Below, piece after piece: positions 51,647 to 62,111 of a DNA stretch of 64,000 nt. The DNA comes from Locusta migratoria (lineage: Eukaryota > Arthropoda > Insecta > Orthoptera > Acrididae): the NCBI GenBank assembly GCA_026315105.1, contig CM048744.1, positions 903,259,094-903,323,093 of the forward strand, given 5' to 3'. Numbering within the stretch: position 1 is the first letter of the stretch; every line of letters starts with the position of its first letter. A model generated the notes under the pieces. That model was given only the letters and a program-made list of their open reading frames with translations. It did not search any database and was not told the origin of the DNA. The position numbers and the translations under genes were made by a program.

Positions 51647-53299
51647 ACGAATATCAAGAACTCAGATGGGAAACCAGTTCTCAGCAAAGAAGGGAAAGCT
51701 GAAAGGTGGAAAGAGTACATAGAGCAGCTCTACAAAGGAAATGAACTTAGAGACGATGTTGTAGGAAGGGAAGAGGAAGTAGATCAAGATGAAATAGGAG
51801 ATACTATACTGAGAGATGAATTTGAGAGAGCCCTGAAAGACCTAGGTCGGAACAAGGCCCCAGGAGTAGATGACATACCCTCAGAGCTACTAAAGTCTCT
51901 GGGAGAGCCAGCCATGACAAAACTATTTGAACTGGTGTGTAGGATCTATGAGACAGGCAAAATACCCTCAGACTTTAAGAAAAATGTAATAATCCCCATT
52001 CCAAAGAAATCAGGCGCAGACAGGTGTGAAAATTACAGAACCATCAGTTTGATAAGTCATGGTTGCAAAATTTTAACACGAATTATCTACAGGAGAATGG
52101 AAAAGCTGGTAGAAGCTGACCTCGGGGAAGATCAGTTTGGATTCAGGAGGAACGTAGGAACCCGGGAGGCAATACTTACCTTACGTCTTATCTTAGAAGA
52201 TAGATTAAGGAAAGGCAAACCTACATTTTTAGCTTTTGTAGATTTGGAGAAAGCATTTGACAATGTTGACTGGACTACACTCTTTCAAATTCTGAAGTCA
52301 GCAGGGGTAAAATACAGGGAAAGGAGAGTTATTTACAATTTGTACAAAAGCCAGACCGCAGTTATTAGACTTGAAGGGCATGAAAGGGAAGCATCAGTTG
52401 GGAAGGGAGTAAGACAGGGTTGTAGCCTTTCTCCGATGTTATTCAATTTGTACATCGAGCAGGCGGTGAAGGAAAGCAAGGAAAATTTTGGAATAGGCAT
52501 TAAAGTTCAGGGGGAAGAAATAAAAACATTGCGTTTTGCTGATGACATTGTAATTCTGTCAGAGACAGCGAACGACCTGGAAGAGCAGTTGAATGGAATG
52601 GACAGTGTGTTGAAGAGAGCGTATAAAATGAACATAAACAAGAGCAAAACAAAAATAATGGAATGTAGTCTTAGAAAATCAGGCGATGCCGAAGGAATTA
52701 GATTAGGTAATGAGACAATGAAGGTGGTAGATGAGTTTTGTTACTTGGGTAGTAAAATAACATGCGATGGTCGCAGTACAGAGGATATAAAATGCAGAAT
52801 GGCAATGGGAAGAAAAGCATTTTTGAAAAAGAGAAATTTGCTAACATCGAATATTAATTTAAGTGTAAGGAAGTCTTTTCTGAAGGCATTTGTGTGGAGT
52901 GTTGCCTTGTACGGGAGTGAAACATGGACGATAAGCAGTGCGGACAGGAAGAGAATAGAGGCTTTTGAAATGTGGTGTTACAGAAGAATGCTGAAGATTA
53001 AGTGGGTAGATCACATAACTAATGAAGAGGTACTGAACAAAATTGGCGAGAAAAGGAATTTTTGGCATACCCTGACTAAAAGAAGGGATCGCTTGGTAGG
53101 ACATATTCTTAGACATCGAGGATTCGTAAATTTAGCATTGGAGGGAAGTGTGTGGGGTAAAAATCGCAGAGGGAGACCAAGAGACGCGTATAGTAAGCAG
53201 ATTCAAGTGGATGTGGGTTGCCGTTCTTATGAGGAGATGAAAAGGCTTGCTCAGGATAGAGTAGGGTGGAGAGCTGCATCAAACCAGTCTCCGGACTGA
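51647..53299 (+). CDS. RTE-1c reverse transcriptase, open to the truncation point (550 codons)
   Basis: The frame is open from the 5' truncation at 51647 to TGA at 53297-53299; the first Met is at 51914 but is not the natural start. Domains in order: 'WKEYIEQLYKGNEL' (pre-RT), 'NKAPGVDDIPSELL', 'FLAFVDLEKAFDNVDW' (motif A, Asp), 'GVRQGCSLSPMLFNLY' (motif B), 'LRFADDIVILS' (motif C, FADD), 'FCYLGSKITCDGR', 'SVALYGSETWT', 'RRMLKIKWVD', and the basic C-terminus 'KNRRGRPRDAY'. RNA-dependent DNA polymerase for target-primed reverse transcription. The endonuclease is missing, so it cannot act alone. Confidence 0.85.
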   Translation, partial: TNIKNSDGKPVLSKEGKAERWKEYIEQLYKGNELRDDVVGREEEVDQDEIGDTILRDEFERALKDLGRNKAPGVDDIPSELLKSLGEPAMTKLFELVCRIYETGKIPSDFKKNVIIPIPKKSGADRCENYRTISLISHGCKILTRIIYRRMEKLVEADLGEDQFGFRRNVGTREAILTLRLILEDRLRKGKPTFLAFVDLEKAFDNVDWTTLFQILKSAGVKYRERRVIYNLYKSQTAVIRLEGHEREASVGKGVRQGCSLSPMLFNLYIEQAVKESKENFGIGIKVQGEEIKTLRFADDIVILSETANDLEEQLNGMDSVLKRAYKMNINKSKTKIMECSLRKSGDAEGIRLGNETMKVVDEFCYLGSKITCDGRSTEDIKCRMAMGRKAFLKKRNLLTSNINLSVRKSFLKAFVWSVALYGSETWTISSADRKRIEAFEMWCYRRMLKIKWVDHITNEEVLNKIGEKRNFWHTLTKRRDRLVGHILRHRGFVNLALEGSVWGKNRRGRPRDAYSKQIQVDVGCRSYEEMKRLAQDRVGWRAASNQSPD

Positions 53300-53321
53300 A
53301 GACCATAACAACAACAATAAC
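51647..53321 (+). mobile_element. RTE-like LINE, family 1, best-preserved copy (RTE-1c)
   Basis: 5'-truncated before the RT, with its 3' end intact: '...GGACTGAAGACCATAACAACAACAATAAC'-type tail at about 53299-53321. Inserted within the plus-strand hAT relic. No internal insertion, no frameshift and no stop. Related copies: 5255-6750, 13000-15064, 14501-14585 and 59747-60130. Confidence 0.88.
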
Positions 53322-53454
53322 TGGCTGGGTAAGTCAGTTCGAAGGTCGGAGGAAGGCAACGTCATACCACCTCCATACAGGTCCATGCCTATTAAACCAT
53401 TTTAGTGTTCAAACCAATCTTCGGATTGTTGACTGCTTTGCCTTTTTATTGTGA

Positions 53455-53745
53455 TGTGGAAGAGACAATGTCGCCCATCAAGAAAAACTCATCGGAATAG
53501 GCACTAATGAAGAACTTAAGGTCCAGTTTAGAAATGGGTATCAGCAATTCGGTTTTCAGAAAGACATGCGTGTTATTTAACCTTTATTATGGACTACCGC
53601 AGGAAAGCTTTCATAGCTTTCCAAACTTCATACCCGGTGGAAAGAGGTTTCAGCACTGTTGCCAGCCTTATTACAAATAGAAGAAACAGGCTGAAAATCA
53701 CTGAAACTAAATACTGATAATTTACTAAGAAAGTATCAGCCACAT
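53455..53745 (+). pseudogene. hAT transposase C-terminus (dimerisation domain)
   Basis: 'EKLIGIGTNEELKVQFRNGY' then, after a frameshift, 'FIAFQTSYPVERGFSTVASL' and 'RNRLKITE', the conserved hAT C-terminal dimerisation block (normally 'TSYLVERGFSAV'). It is the continuation of 50940-51425 across the S3 SINE and RTE-1c insertions. Confidence 0.75.
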
Positions 53746-54034
53746 CTCCCCCATTAAAGTTCTAATGTATCAGTTTTGTTAAATGTACATTGGTGTCATT
53801 TAAATCAATAACTGTATAATATTTATCATCTTTATTTTCCTTTTCTCTTGTTATTCACTCCACCCACATACAGCTAAAGTTATGAAAATTAGTAGCTGCG
53901 TATTTTGCACTAAAAAACATATGAAGTTAAGAATTCGTAGAAAATTAAGTACGCAAAAGGCAAGGGGGCTACACAGGGCAGAAAAAGTTGGCAAGGGGAC
54001 TACGAGACAAAAGAGTATGGAAACACCAGGTATA

Positions 54035-54400
54035 TACATATCCTGGAAAATTCATAAGAATTACAGAGGTCAAATCATTTAATACTTTACTGTCTCAATA
54101 TTTGAACAAGAAGAAATGGCGACCCATCTCCTGTCTTTATATTATGGAAAAAAATTGAACATTTCATTGTCTTTGTATCCTTTGCACAGAGGTTTACGTA
54201 TATTAATTAGTCTTCAAAGAATATTAATTCCATATAACTGTAAATAATATATTAATGTATACAAAATATGCAAGTATGAAAATAAATTAATTTTTAAAAT
54301 ACTGGAAAATAAGAAAATTTTGGTACATTGAGGCACATGTAACATTACATGGCCCCCAAGAGATGTGGTGGACATTTTGTTTCTGGTGGTCATGCCGCCT
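54035..54400. repeat. Dispersed duplicate of 35385-35760
   Basis: Same orientation as its partner. It lies left of (downstream, on the minus strand, of) the protease remnant. It ends near 'GGCCCCCAAGAGATGTGGTGG', paralleling 'GGACCACCCACTAGGTCTGG' at about 35690. Confidence 0.75.
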
Positions 54401-54659
54401 TTAAATCCATAACTACAGATACAAATTTCTCGCATAGCTATGATCAATTTGTTCACAGTTCACTTGGTAGATCACTAAAGCACTAACAAAGTGTAACACA
54501 CTGACTTCATCTCGGCAAGTACCAAATTAACCTTCATTGCACTAAATTTAGATGCAATCTTTTGTCTTTTGCTGCTGCCAAATATATGTTGTACAGCAGA
54601 TAGATCATTTAGGTAGAATGGTACTGCATTAACACCAACTTAACAGAATACACACTACA

Positions 54660-54720
54660 CTACGGCAACCTACAATTATGCTATGGTAACCTACAATTTC
54701 ACTATGGTAACTTACATTAT
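54660..54720. repeat. Three imperfect 20-bp tandem units
   Basis: 'CTACGGCAACCTACAATTAT', 'GCTATGGTAACCTACAATTT' and 'CACTATGGTAACTTACATTA' are consecutive near-repeats. Confidence 0.6.
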
Positions 54721-54778
54721 TGCATATAATTATACTAAATAAAACGTAGTAGGAGAAGATTTACTAACCTACAAACTA

Positions 54779-55129
54779 CTAATAGGATAGTCGAAGAAGA
54801 ATAAGACTGGAATGACCTCGCCAAGTAATGTGTTTGTCAAAGAATGACCCCCTACGTACTTTGTTAAACCTTTTGTACAGAAATTTGGTCCCAAGAATTA
54901 TGTTAAGACGGACATCTGGTGTCACTAATACATTACACTCTAACTTTTGTCCAGCAAACTCCACTGATAAATGTACTTCTTTCTTCACACTCTTGGATAA
55001 CTTATCATTAGAACAAATATTCTTTTTTCTAGAAACATGCATAGTCATTATTCTATCTGTATCCTTAAATGATTCAAAGAATGTCTTAAAAATACCATTA
55101 AGATCACTACTAACTACTCTAACAAGCAA
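54779..55129 (-). pseudogene. Retroviral-type aspartic protease remnant
   Basis: 116 codons open: 'VHLSVEFAGQKLECNVLVTP' and 'DVRLNIILGTKFLYK' are the C-terminal half of a retroviral-type protease (the LxxILGxxFL block). The DTG active site is not seen; the position upstream shows a degenerate 'SSDLNGIFKTFFES'. It belongs with the gag remnant to its right. Confidence 0.5.
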
Positions 55130-55263
55130 TTCACAGGTGCATCCTGCACACTAGTTGACACTATTGGATTCCACAGCTCATCAGTACTTACAACTACTTC
55201 TTCATACAACAGATCATTAGTTTTTTCCCTGGTTAAGCAATCGTTCATTTCAGAGAAATTCTT

Positions 55264-56207
55264 TTAAGCTACTGTTAAGTGATACACATTATGATCTACC
55301 TCCACTTCCCTACTACTTTCCACGTCTAACTCTGCATTCTCTTTATGCTCATTTATTCTTTCCACATTTGTCTTACTTACTACCTTACTATCATCATGAA
55401 AAATAAATTCGTTTCCCTCAACTTTCTCATTACTATATTTGTTACTACTCTCAGTACCATTGGTTCCTAAACTCTGAACACCATCACTTACTTGAAACAA
55501 ACTATTTACCACTTTACCTGTATCCTCATTATTTGACGATATTGTCTGACACAGAGGTTCTTCATGTTGTATTAATGATTGCCCATCATAACGAGGATCA
55601 AAGTCATTAAATTCTTTACAGTTATCAATAGAGATATTGCTATCCCCAGCACATGCACTGAACTTCACATCTTCCTTTTTCACTTTCTGCTCAATTTCTA
55701 CAAGTGTAGAATCTATAACCTCATAATTTTTTTTACCAAGATACTGAGTATCCTTCCACTTTATCTCCTACTGCGCCTAACCTAGTTTACAATTCTGATT
55801 TTGAATGACCAATTTGATTTTTAACTTCTTCCTTATCCTGTGTGCAAGTTTTTCTTACAAATTAATACCTGTTATCACAAGCACTAGCAACAGTTTCCAC
55901 TCTTTTTCACATAAGCTAATTCTGTTAGGATTATTTACTCAGGACTTATCAATTTCATTTAATTTATCATTCACATTTACTTCTACACTCTTTATTTCAT
56001 TTTCGCACGTAGCTTCCACTTCAAATTTTTTATTGGAATCTATTAAAATAGTATTTACTGCAACAACTTACCCATTTCATTATTGATTTTACTTTCCAAT
56101 TCATTCAGTTTCTGGTTGTTTTCGTTCAGTTTCGTAAAAAATAACTTTGCCCACCCAGGAGCTTCATCTAATTCTGACTTTACACAATCATAACTTTTGT
56201 CATCCAT
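55264..56207 (-). pseudogene. gag-like remnant of an old minus-strand LTR element
   Basis: Starts at Met 56207 ('MDDKSYDCVKSELDEAPGW', then 'LNENNQKLNELESKINNEM'), a charged, coiled-coil-like segment. Continues in other frames with similar Glu/Lys/Asn-rich text, then a 139-codon open piece (55264-55683) rich in Asp/Glu/Asn. No zinc knuckle is seen. Frame breaks near 56065 and 55950. It lies ~500 bp from the right LTR-like repeat, as gag would. Confidence 0.45.
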
Positions 56208-56703
56208 GGTTTATTTTTAAGACCGTAGATATACGATATCTTCTCGGCGGCGATAGGATTTCTCGTCGGCGATGTACAGCATTGTTTTCAACGAGATATC
56301 CAAGGAACACGCGAACAGCTGCTACTGCGATTTCAAAGGCTGTGAAGTAATTTCTCCCATTTGTTTACGAGCCGTCTCGGAATGCTGATTGGCTTCTTAT
56401 CCACGATGACGTCGGTGTTCTCCTTCCTCTGTTGGCTGCCAATCGACGTAAATTTTTATATACACGACCAGATGCATATTCAGATGCAGATTCGAACTCG
56501 TAGACTTAGGCAAAGATAGTACTGAAATAACACTCGCATATCACCAATGATTGTTCTACTGTTCACTGTGCCATACGAAGTATTTTCATTTTCACATTCA
56601 CAACTATGTACCCCTCATTAACGACGCACTGTCCGCAGAAAATTGTAAATCCCAATTCATACGGTCATTAACGATGAATGCCTCATCCGGTAAGTAGCAG
56701 ATG

Positions 56704-57258
56704 TGTTATACCTGGTCGTAGATCGATGATTCTTGATATTCTCGTTGTTTGGTGCTGTCGGTAGTGGCTGGCTGAAATTCTATGGACCAAAACTTATCCA
56801 CTACAAATAACACACAGAATTGAATTTATTTGACACTTTAACGATTTATCATTAGTGCCCAATTGGCCCGATTTATGACCAGCTTACAAGTCTCGTTAAT
56901 TACACTTAATTTACATTGCTCGTGTATGGAATACAAAAGTTCGAGGTGTACGTCTTAACATGGCACTAATGTTAATAGTCCATTCATAATACCGATAGAA
57001 ACACTTTCCACACTAGTAACACTGACGAACTTTTACGTAACTGTACAAATTTAAAGTTCAAACTGGCATGGCTTGGACCTCAGATCGCGCCGAAACAATT
57101 GAACTTACATCGGTTGTGCCACAGACAAGGGTCGAAACAATACTCAATTACATGCCGCGAACGCATACTATTTATATCTTTCAAACAATGATATTGGAAA
57201 TTGCGTATTGTTAATTATGTATATTAAATTAAATGTAATTGATAAGTAAACCATTACA
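56704..57258 (-). repeat. Probable LTR, right copy, of the old minus-strand retrotransposon
   Basis: Partner of 30902-31452. In minus orientation it would be the 5' LTR, followed by a ~500-bp leader and gag at 56207. It has no 5-bp TSD match with the left flank and no obvious PBS. Divergence between the two copies is substantial. Confidence 0.5.
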
Positions 57259-57828
57259 TGAAAATCGCTGTAGTAAAAGATAGTGTAAATAATACTGATT
57301 AAATTAATATACAAATCTCGGTTTTTTGAATATTATTTCATTTACGTATTTAACAACATAGATTCATCAACAATACTTTCGTACTTAATGGTAATTATAC
57401 AATAACTAATGAGGGCAAAATGTTCCCGACATTAAGCGTGAGAAAAATAGCAACTTTAATATTATGAGAAAAGAATTATATCTTGCGCGTGGTCTTCCTC
57501 GTAGTCTCCCCCGACATATTTCTCTATTGATGTTTTCAAGAGTCTTCATATTTCATTAAATGGCCTGTAATTTGTACTCTTTATTAAACAACTAATCTCC
57601 GCAATCATCTTTTTTCTCCCACACTTTCAAAGAGTGCTTAATTCGTAAGCTTGTCAGTCTGTTTTATTTTGGTCATGCCTCGCAAACATCAGATTTAACA
57701 AGAATTTAGCTTCCCCTGTTTCGAGAGACTATGTGTCATATTCACAGTATTCTACACTGCAGACACATGGCATCAGAAAACTTTTCCTAACTTCAGGATA
57801 GATGCTCTTTGAAGTAAAGAAACTTCCT

Positions 57829-57832
<4 letters not shown>
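57259..57832. other. No recognisable feature
   Basis: AT-rich DNA with no coding signal. Confidence 0.4.

Positions 57833-57892
<60 letters not shown>
57833..57892. repeat. Homopolymer A run, 60 bp
   Basis: Uninterrupted A run. If it is a retrotransposition tail, the upstream ~570 bp would be the copied sequence, but I recognise nothing there. Confidence 0.9.
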
Positions 57893-57893
<1 letters not shown>

Positions 57894-58059
57894 AGCTATT
57901 GCTTCAGCAGTTCTGCTTCCATCCCTAGAGGAGGGGGTATTTTCTTAATATGGCGATTTTTCAAAAAATGTTAAAATAATGCTTTGAAAACATGGACTTG
58001 GATTTTAAGCTATTCTTCTTTGTCACATGCCATAACTTAGGTTATTTGCTTCATTTATT

Positions 58060-58975
58060 TTAAAAGTATATTATTCGCCCATACATTTATCCATTCTACT
58101 TAGTGGATTACAAGGTATTCTTCAATGCTGTATTCATAAAACACGGAATTGTTCTTCTTATTCATCTGCATCACGTTACAATTTTCTATATTTAGAGCTA
58201 TTTCCTAATCCTTGCAGAAAGTAGTATTTTTATGTCATCTTGCATCCTACTACAGTCGTTATATTACAACTTCCCGAACACCTCATCATAAACAGCCGCA
58301 TATTGCTACTCACTCTCTCAGTGCAAACGTTTATGTAGATTTTGAATAATAAGAGTCCTATTTCACTTCCCTTGGGCACTCTTGACAATACTTATGTCTC
58401 CGTCGTCACTCGTCATCGAGAACAACATAATAGGTTCTGTTACTTGAGGAGTGTTCGAGACCTATCTGGCAACGTATTCCTCACTTTCATAGTTGAATCT
58501 ACAGTCTGCAGTGCGGCACCTTGTGAAACGCCTTTCGTAAATCGAGAAATTCACAGTCTGCTTGTTGCCTTTCATAGCTCCCAAGATATCTTGTGAGAAA
58601 AGGTAAAGTTGAATGTCACACGATTAGTGCTTTCTAAAGTCGAGTTCATGCATGGACATAAGTTTGTCTCAAGAAAGTTAACTGCATTCGAACTGAAAAT
58701 CTGTTCAAGAAACCCGCAGTAAAATGGTGTCCATGAAATTGGTCCGAATTTATGTGGACCTGTTCTTTTACCCTTCTAACTGCCTCCTGCGCTTTTATCC
58801 GGATCTTTTCATTGGACGTAACATTTCCGAGTAATAGAATCGAAGCACAGAGCCATTGCCATAGCGCACTCTTTGTAAAGCCAAATTAGTATTGCATCTG
58901 GACCTGACAACTTATATTCTTTTAGCTCTCTCAGCTACTTCTCTACATCAGTGATGCCTATTGCTATGACCTCCA
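58060..58975 (-). pseudogene. CR1-like LINE RT fragment, heavily decayed
   Basis: The plus strand mirrors the antisense layout of 6960-8130. 'CACTTCCCTTGGGCACTCTT' corresponds to the VPQGS region and 'TACAGTCTGCAGTGCGGCAC' to the motif-A flank. 58900-58975 matches the NxxSGPDxIP start of RT ('CTGGACCTGACAAC' on the complement). Order is conserved over ~900 bp. Many frame breaks. Confidence 0.6.
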
Positions 58976-59013
58976 TTCAGAAGCCTGTCTGAAGTTTAGA
59001 TGAAGGTATGTTT

Positions 59014-59215
59014 AGTCGCGTAGAAGCGGCCGAGTGCATTGACGCGCTATGCTTCGATGCGCGTGGCCGTTCCCCGTCGGGGATTCGAATCCCCCCTCGG
59101 ACATAGATGTTCATGCTCTCTTTAGTATAGGTTGGTATATAAGTAATTGGTAAATTTAAGGACTGATGACTCCACAGTTAAGTCCCATAAAATTAACAAA
59201 CATTTGAAAATTTAA
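59014..59215 (+). mobile_element. tRNA-derived SINE (S1), TSD AAGGTATGTTT
   Basis: TSD at 59003-59013 and 59216-59226. Head 'GCGTAGAAGCGGCCGAGTGC', B box 'GGATTCGAATCC', body 'GGACTGATGACTCC', tail 'ATTAACAAACATTTGAAAAT'. Confidence 0.88.
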
Positions 59216-59324
59216 AAGGTATGTTTGAATGACCCTTGAACAGGAATGATTTCTTGAAAGTGAAACTTAAACCATAAGCTTTCCTTTGGTCTCTTCTATC
59301 ACCACCCCAAAACGATTAAAGAGC

Positions 59325-59710
59325 CGGTTTCGGCACACAATTTTAATCTGCCAGGAAGTTTCATATCAGCGCACACTCCGCTGCAGAGTGAAAGTTTCAT
59401 TCTGGAAACATCCCTTAGGCTGTGGCTAAGCCATGTCTCCACCATATCCTTTCTTCCAGGACTGCTAGTCTTGCACGTTTCGCAGGAGAGCTTCTGTGAA
59501 GTTTGGAATGTAGGAGGCGAGGTACTGGCGGAAGTAAAGTTGTAAGGCGGCATCGTGAGTCGTGTCGGGATATCTCAGTCGGTAGAACGCTTGCCCGCAA
59601 AAGGCAAAGATCCCAGGTTCGAGTCCCGGTTCCGGCACACAATTTGAATCTGCCAGGAAGTCTCATATCAGCGAAAACTCCGCTGCAGAGTGAAAGTTTC
59701 ATTCTGGATT
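59325..59710 (+). mobile_element. tRNA-like SINE (S2), body duplicated
   Basis: The tRNA-like head is at about 59570-59632 ('TATCTCAGTCGGTAGAACGC', then 'GGTTCGAGTCCCGGTTCC'). The body 'GGCACACAATTTGAATCTGC ... AGAGTGAAAGTTTCATTCTG' follows at 59633-59706. The same body also precedes it at 59330-59406, so two bodies flank one head plus a 160-bp leader. The family also occurs at 2704-2838. The anticodon-arm position lacks the invariant U, so it is not a tRNA gene. Confidence 0.65.
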
Positions 59711-59746
59711 AAATAGCGATTCGATAAGCGGGCCCGCTTATCTAAT

Positions 59747-60130
59747 TTACGTTGTTGTTGTTGATTATGTGGTCTTCAAAGACTGGGTTCATACAGCTCT
59801 CCACCTTATCCTGTCCAGAGCAAGCCTCTTCATCTCTATGAATAGCAAGGTACACCCTATTGAATCTGCTTTCTGTATTCGAGCTGCACCGCAATAACCG
59901 TGCTCCGGTGTGCGCAGCCGGTCGCCGTCGGAGGTTCGAGTCCTCCGTCGAGCATGTGTGTATGTGGGGTCCTTAGGTTAGTTAGATCAAGTAGTTTCTA
60001 AACTAGGGAGTAATATCCAAGCAGTTAAGACCCATAGGTTAATAAAACATGTCAACATTTTTTACTGTATCCGTATCTCGGTCTCCCTTTGCGATTTTCA
60101 TCCCACACACTTTACTCCAATGTTAAACTA
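59747..60130 (-). mobile_element. RTE-1 3'-end fragment, split by a SINE
   Basis: 59747-59881 and 60065-60130 together match, antisense, the last ~200 bp of RTE-1c ('GTGGTCTTCAAAGACTGG', 'CAGCTCTCCACC', then 'TCTCGGTCTCCCTTTGCGAT'). Diverged, so older than RTE-1c. Confidence 0.75.
59882..60064 (+). mobile_element. tRNA-derived SINE (S1), TSD CTGTATYCG
   Basis: TSD at 59873-59881 (CTGTATTCG) and 60065-60073 (CTGTATCCG). B box 'GGAGGTTCGAGTCC', tail 'AAAACATGTCAACATTTTTT'. Head partly degenerate. Inserted in the RTE-1 fragment. Confidence 0.8.
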
Positions 60131-60334
60131 TTCCCTTGGAACGATGTTCTTCACGACGTTCTACAGGTGATAATTCCGATTCACCTGATGCTGCTCGTAT
60201 TCATTCAGATAAACAGTCCACATCAGCACTGCTAGAGAAAACCCGTATGGAAAACAAACCGCAATGTACACATCCACAGACTGCGTTGGATAGTTTAATG
60301 TAAAAAATTTACTAAAGGTTGAAGATAATTTTTC

Positions 60335-60845
60335 AAAAGAAAAATGATAAACAGAAATGTTATAAAGTAAACACAGGGATTGTCTGTGTTATATAATTGC
60401 TCGCTCAAATATCATGAGATATTATTTCGAAAATATTTCGTTCGCGTTAATAGATTGCACAATATGCCATGCAGATTGAAAGATGTTCATACAGATACAT
60501 GTCACATGTCACTTCTTACGTCTTCACACTCCATAAATAACACACAACACTTTCGAATAAACCGAAACGTCTGTACTTTTAGTTTACCTTTAAATTATAG
60601 ACATTTCGGTTTATGCGAAAATGTTGTTTATTATTTATGAAGTGTGAAGACGTAAAAAGTCCGACTTTTTATATGACTTGTATCTGTATGAACATCTTTC
60701 AATCTGCATGGCATATTGTGCAATCTATTAACGCGAACGAAATGTTTTCGAAATAATATCTCATGATATTTGAGTGAGCAATTATATAACACAGACAATC
60801 CCTGTGTTTACTTTGTGACATTTCTGTTTATCATTTTTCATTTTG
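60335..60845. mobile_element. Foldback/MITE with ~245-bp arms
   Basis: Arms 60335-60585 and 60603-60845 are inverted copies: 'CACAGGGATTGTCTGTG' against 'CACAGACAATCCCTGTG', 'CTCATGATATTTGAG' against 'CTCAAATATCATGAG', and 'TCGGTTTA' around the centre. The central loop is ~20 bp. No ORF beyond an 86-codon fortuitous one. No hammerhead core is seen here, unlike the other foldbacks. Confidence 0.75.
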
Positions 60846-61643
60846 AAGTATTTATATTTTAGAGGTAAATTAAAAGTACAAATACTTCTCAGAACTCGTC
60901 TTTGCCTGTCCGTCAGTTTTCGTAGCTGAGATCCGATTCTCCTATAGAACTGGCAAAGCCTTATTCTTCTAGAAAATACGCGGGAATTATCTTACTTCTA
61001 ATACGTGTTGGAGTGTTCAATATACTGTCTCCTCCTAATTGAATGTTTGTAATCCTTTGGGACCAAACTACGTTGGTCATCGAGGCTTTATAGTCAGCCA
61101 CCGGTGGTCGCTATGCTTGTTGCGACTCTCTGGTGCATATCTTCCATAGCGTCTAGTCAGAATTCCAGATGTGAAGTCTTGATAAACCTTCTCTTTCCGA
61201 GTTTCTGCCCCATCTGCTACGGAATAATGATCACCCTTGCGGAACTCCCGCTATTTCTTGATTACTTGATTCACTGATTCCCCGTATAAAATCGCTTGAA
61301 TGCAACGAAATATTTCCAGATGCCCGTTTATCGCATGGCACCAGCACACGAAATGCTAAGATGCATATATTATCGACGGAATTTTTTACTATAGCTCGTC
61401 GCATAAATTGGAAATTGATGGTTGCGGAAATAAGTGAACGTGGAATTGAAAATCAGTTCTCGCCTTTAGATGGACCTGATGTGGCGTCTTCTATATTCAG
61501 CAGAAAAAATGACTAGCATTAGCGATAATTTATCCTAGCTTCCAGGAACCAAGAAGCATTTTATTTAAAGTAGATGACAAAAAAGTATGCCGGTTGTTAC
61601 GAACAATAAGAAACGTTTCTGAAATGCCGTTAGCTAGATTCAT
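60846..61643. other. Unrecognised; short SINE-like fragment near 61050
   Basis: 'TTTGGGACCAAACTACG' with 'GTTGGTCATCGAG' (61047-61083) resembles the tail region of another orthopteran-type SINE. The rest is unrecognised. Confidence 0.3.
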
Positions 61644-62075
61644 GTGACATGTACGGAAGCGTGTTGTAGAATTAGAAAAAATTATGTCCCATTATTAAGA
61701 TTTAATAAGTTGAAAAATTCGTCTTCAGGAATCATTGTGACTTTGAAGCATATATGCTCTTTCATTAGTAAAAGTATGAAATTAATTATTGAAATAATTA
61801 ACCAAAAGAGAGCACTCTCAAAACGCTTGAAATTATCTAAGAAAGTAAATCAAATCAAGGAGATGAATAGGAATATTCATGATTTTAAAATGCGAAGATG
61901 TATCTGTCAATCATCAAAAACATTTACCTGGTTGTCTCTGATCTTTCCTTTTTACAAGGCCGATGGTTCACCAAATATGGTTATTTTCCTACGAATAAAA
62001 TGTAGACCTGAGCAGGTCGTACGTAAGTTGCAGAATGCCAGAATTACGATTACACTACTATCTAGGGCTCTTTAG
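61644..62075 (+). other. Unrecognised ORF, 143 codons
   Basis: Lys/Ile/Leu-rich basic protein-like frame ('LSKRLKLSKKVNQIKEMN' suggests a short helical stretch), with scattered Cys and no recognised motif. Composition is as AT-rich as its surroundings, so a chance ORF or a decayed TE ORF are both possible. Confidence 0.2.
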
Positions 62076-62111
62076 TGTCATTAGGTAATACGGCAGTCGC
62101 AACATATTTTC

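Noticed and set aside
53851..54082. ORFs of 62-66 codons as small genes
   Set aside because: Low-complexity AT-rich sequence without motifs, and open on both strands.
60335..60845. Penelope-type hammerhead foldback
   Set aside because: No CUGANGA/GAAA core is visible in either arm.
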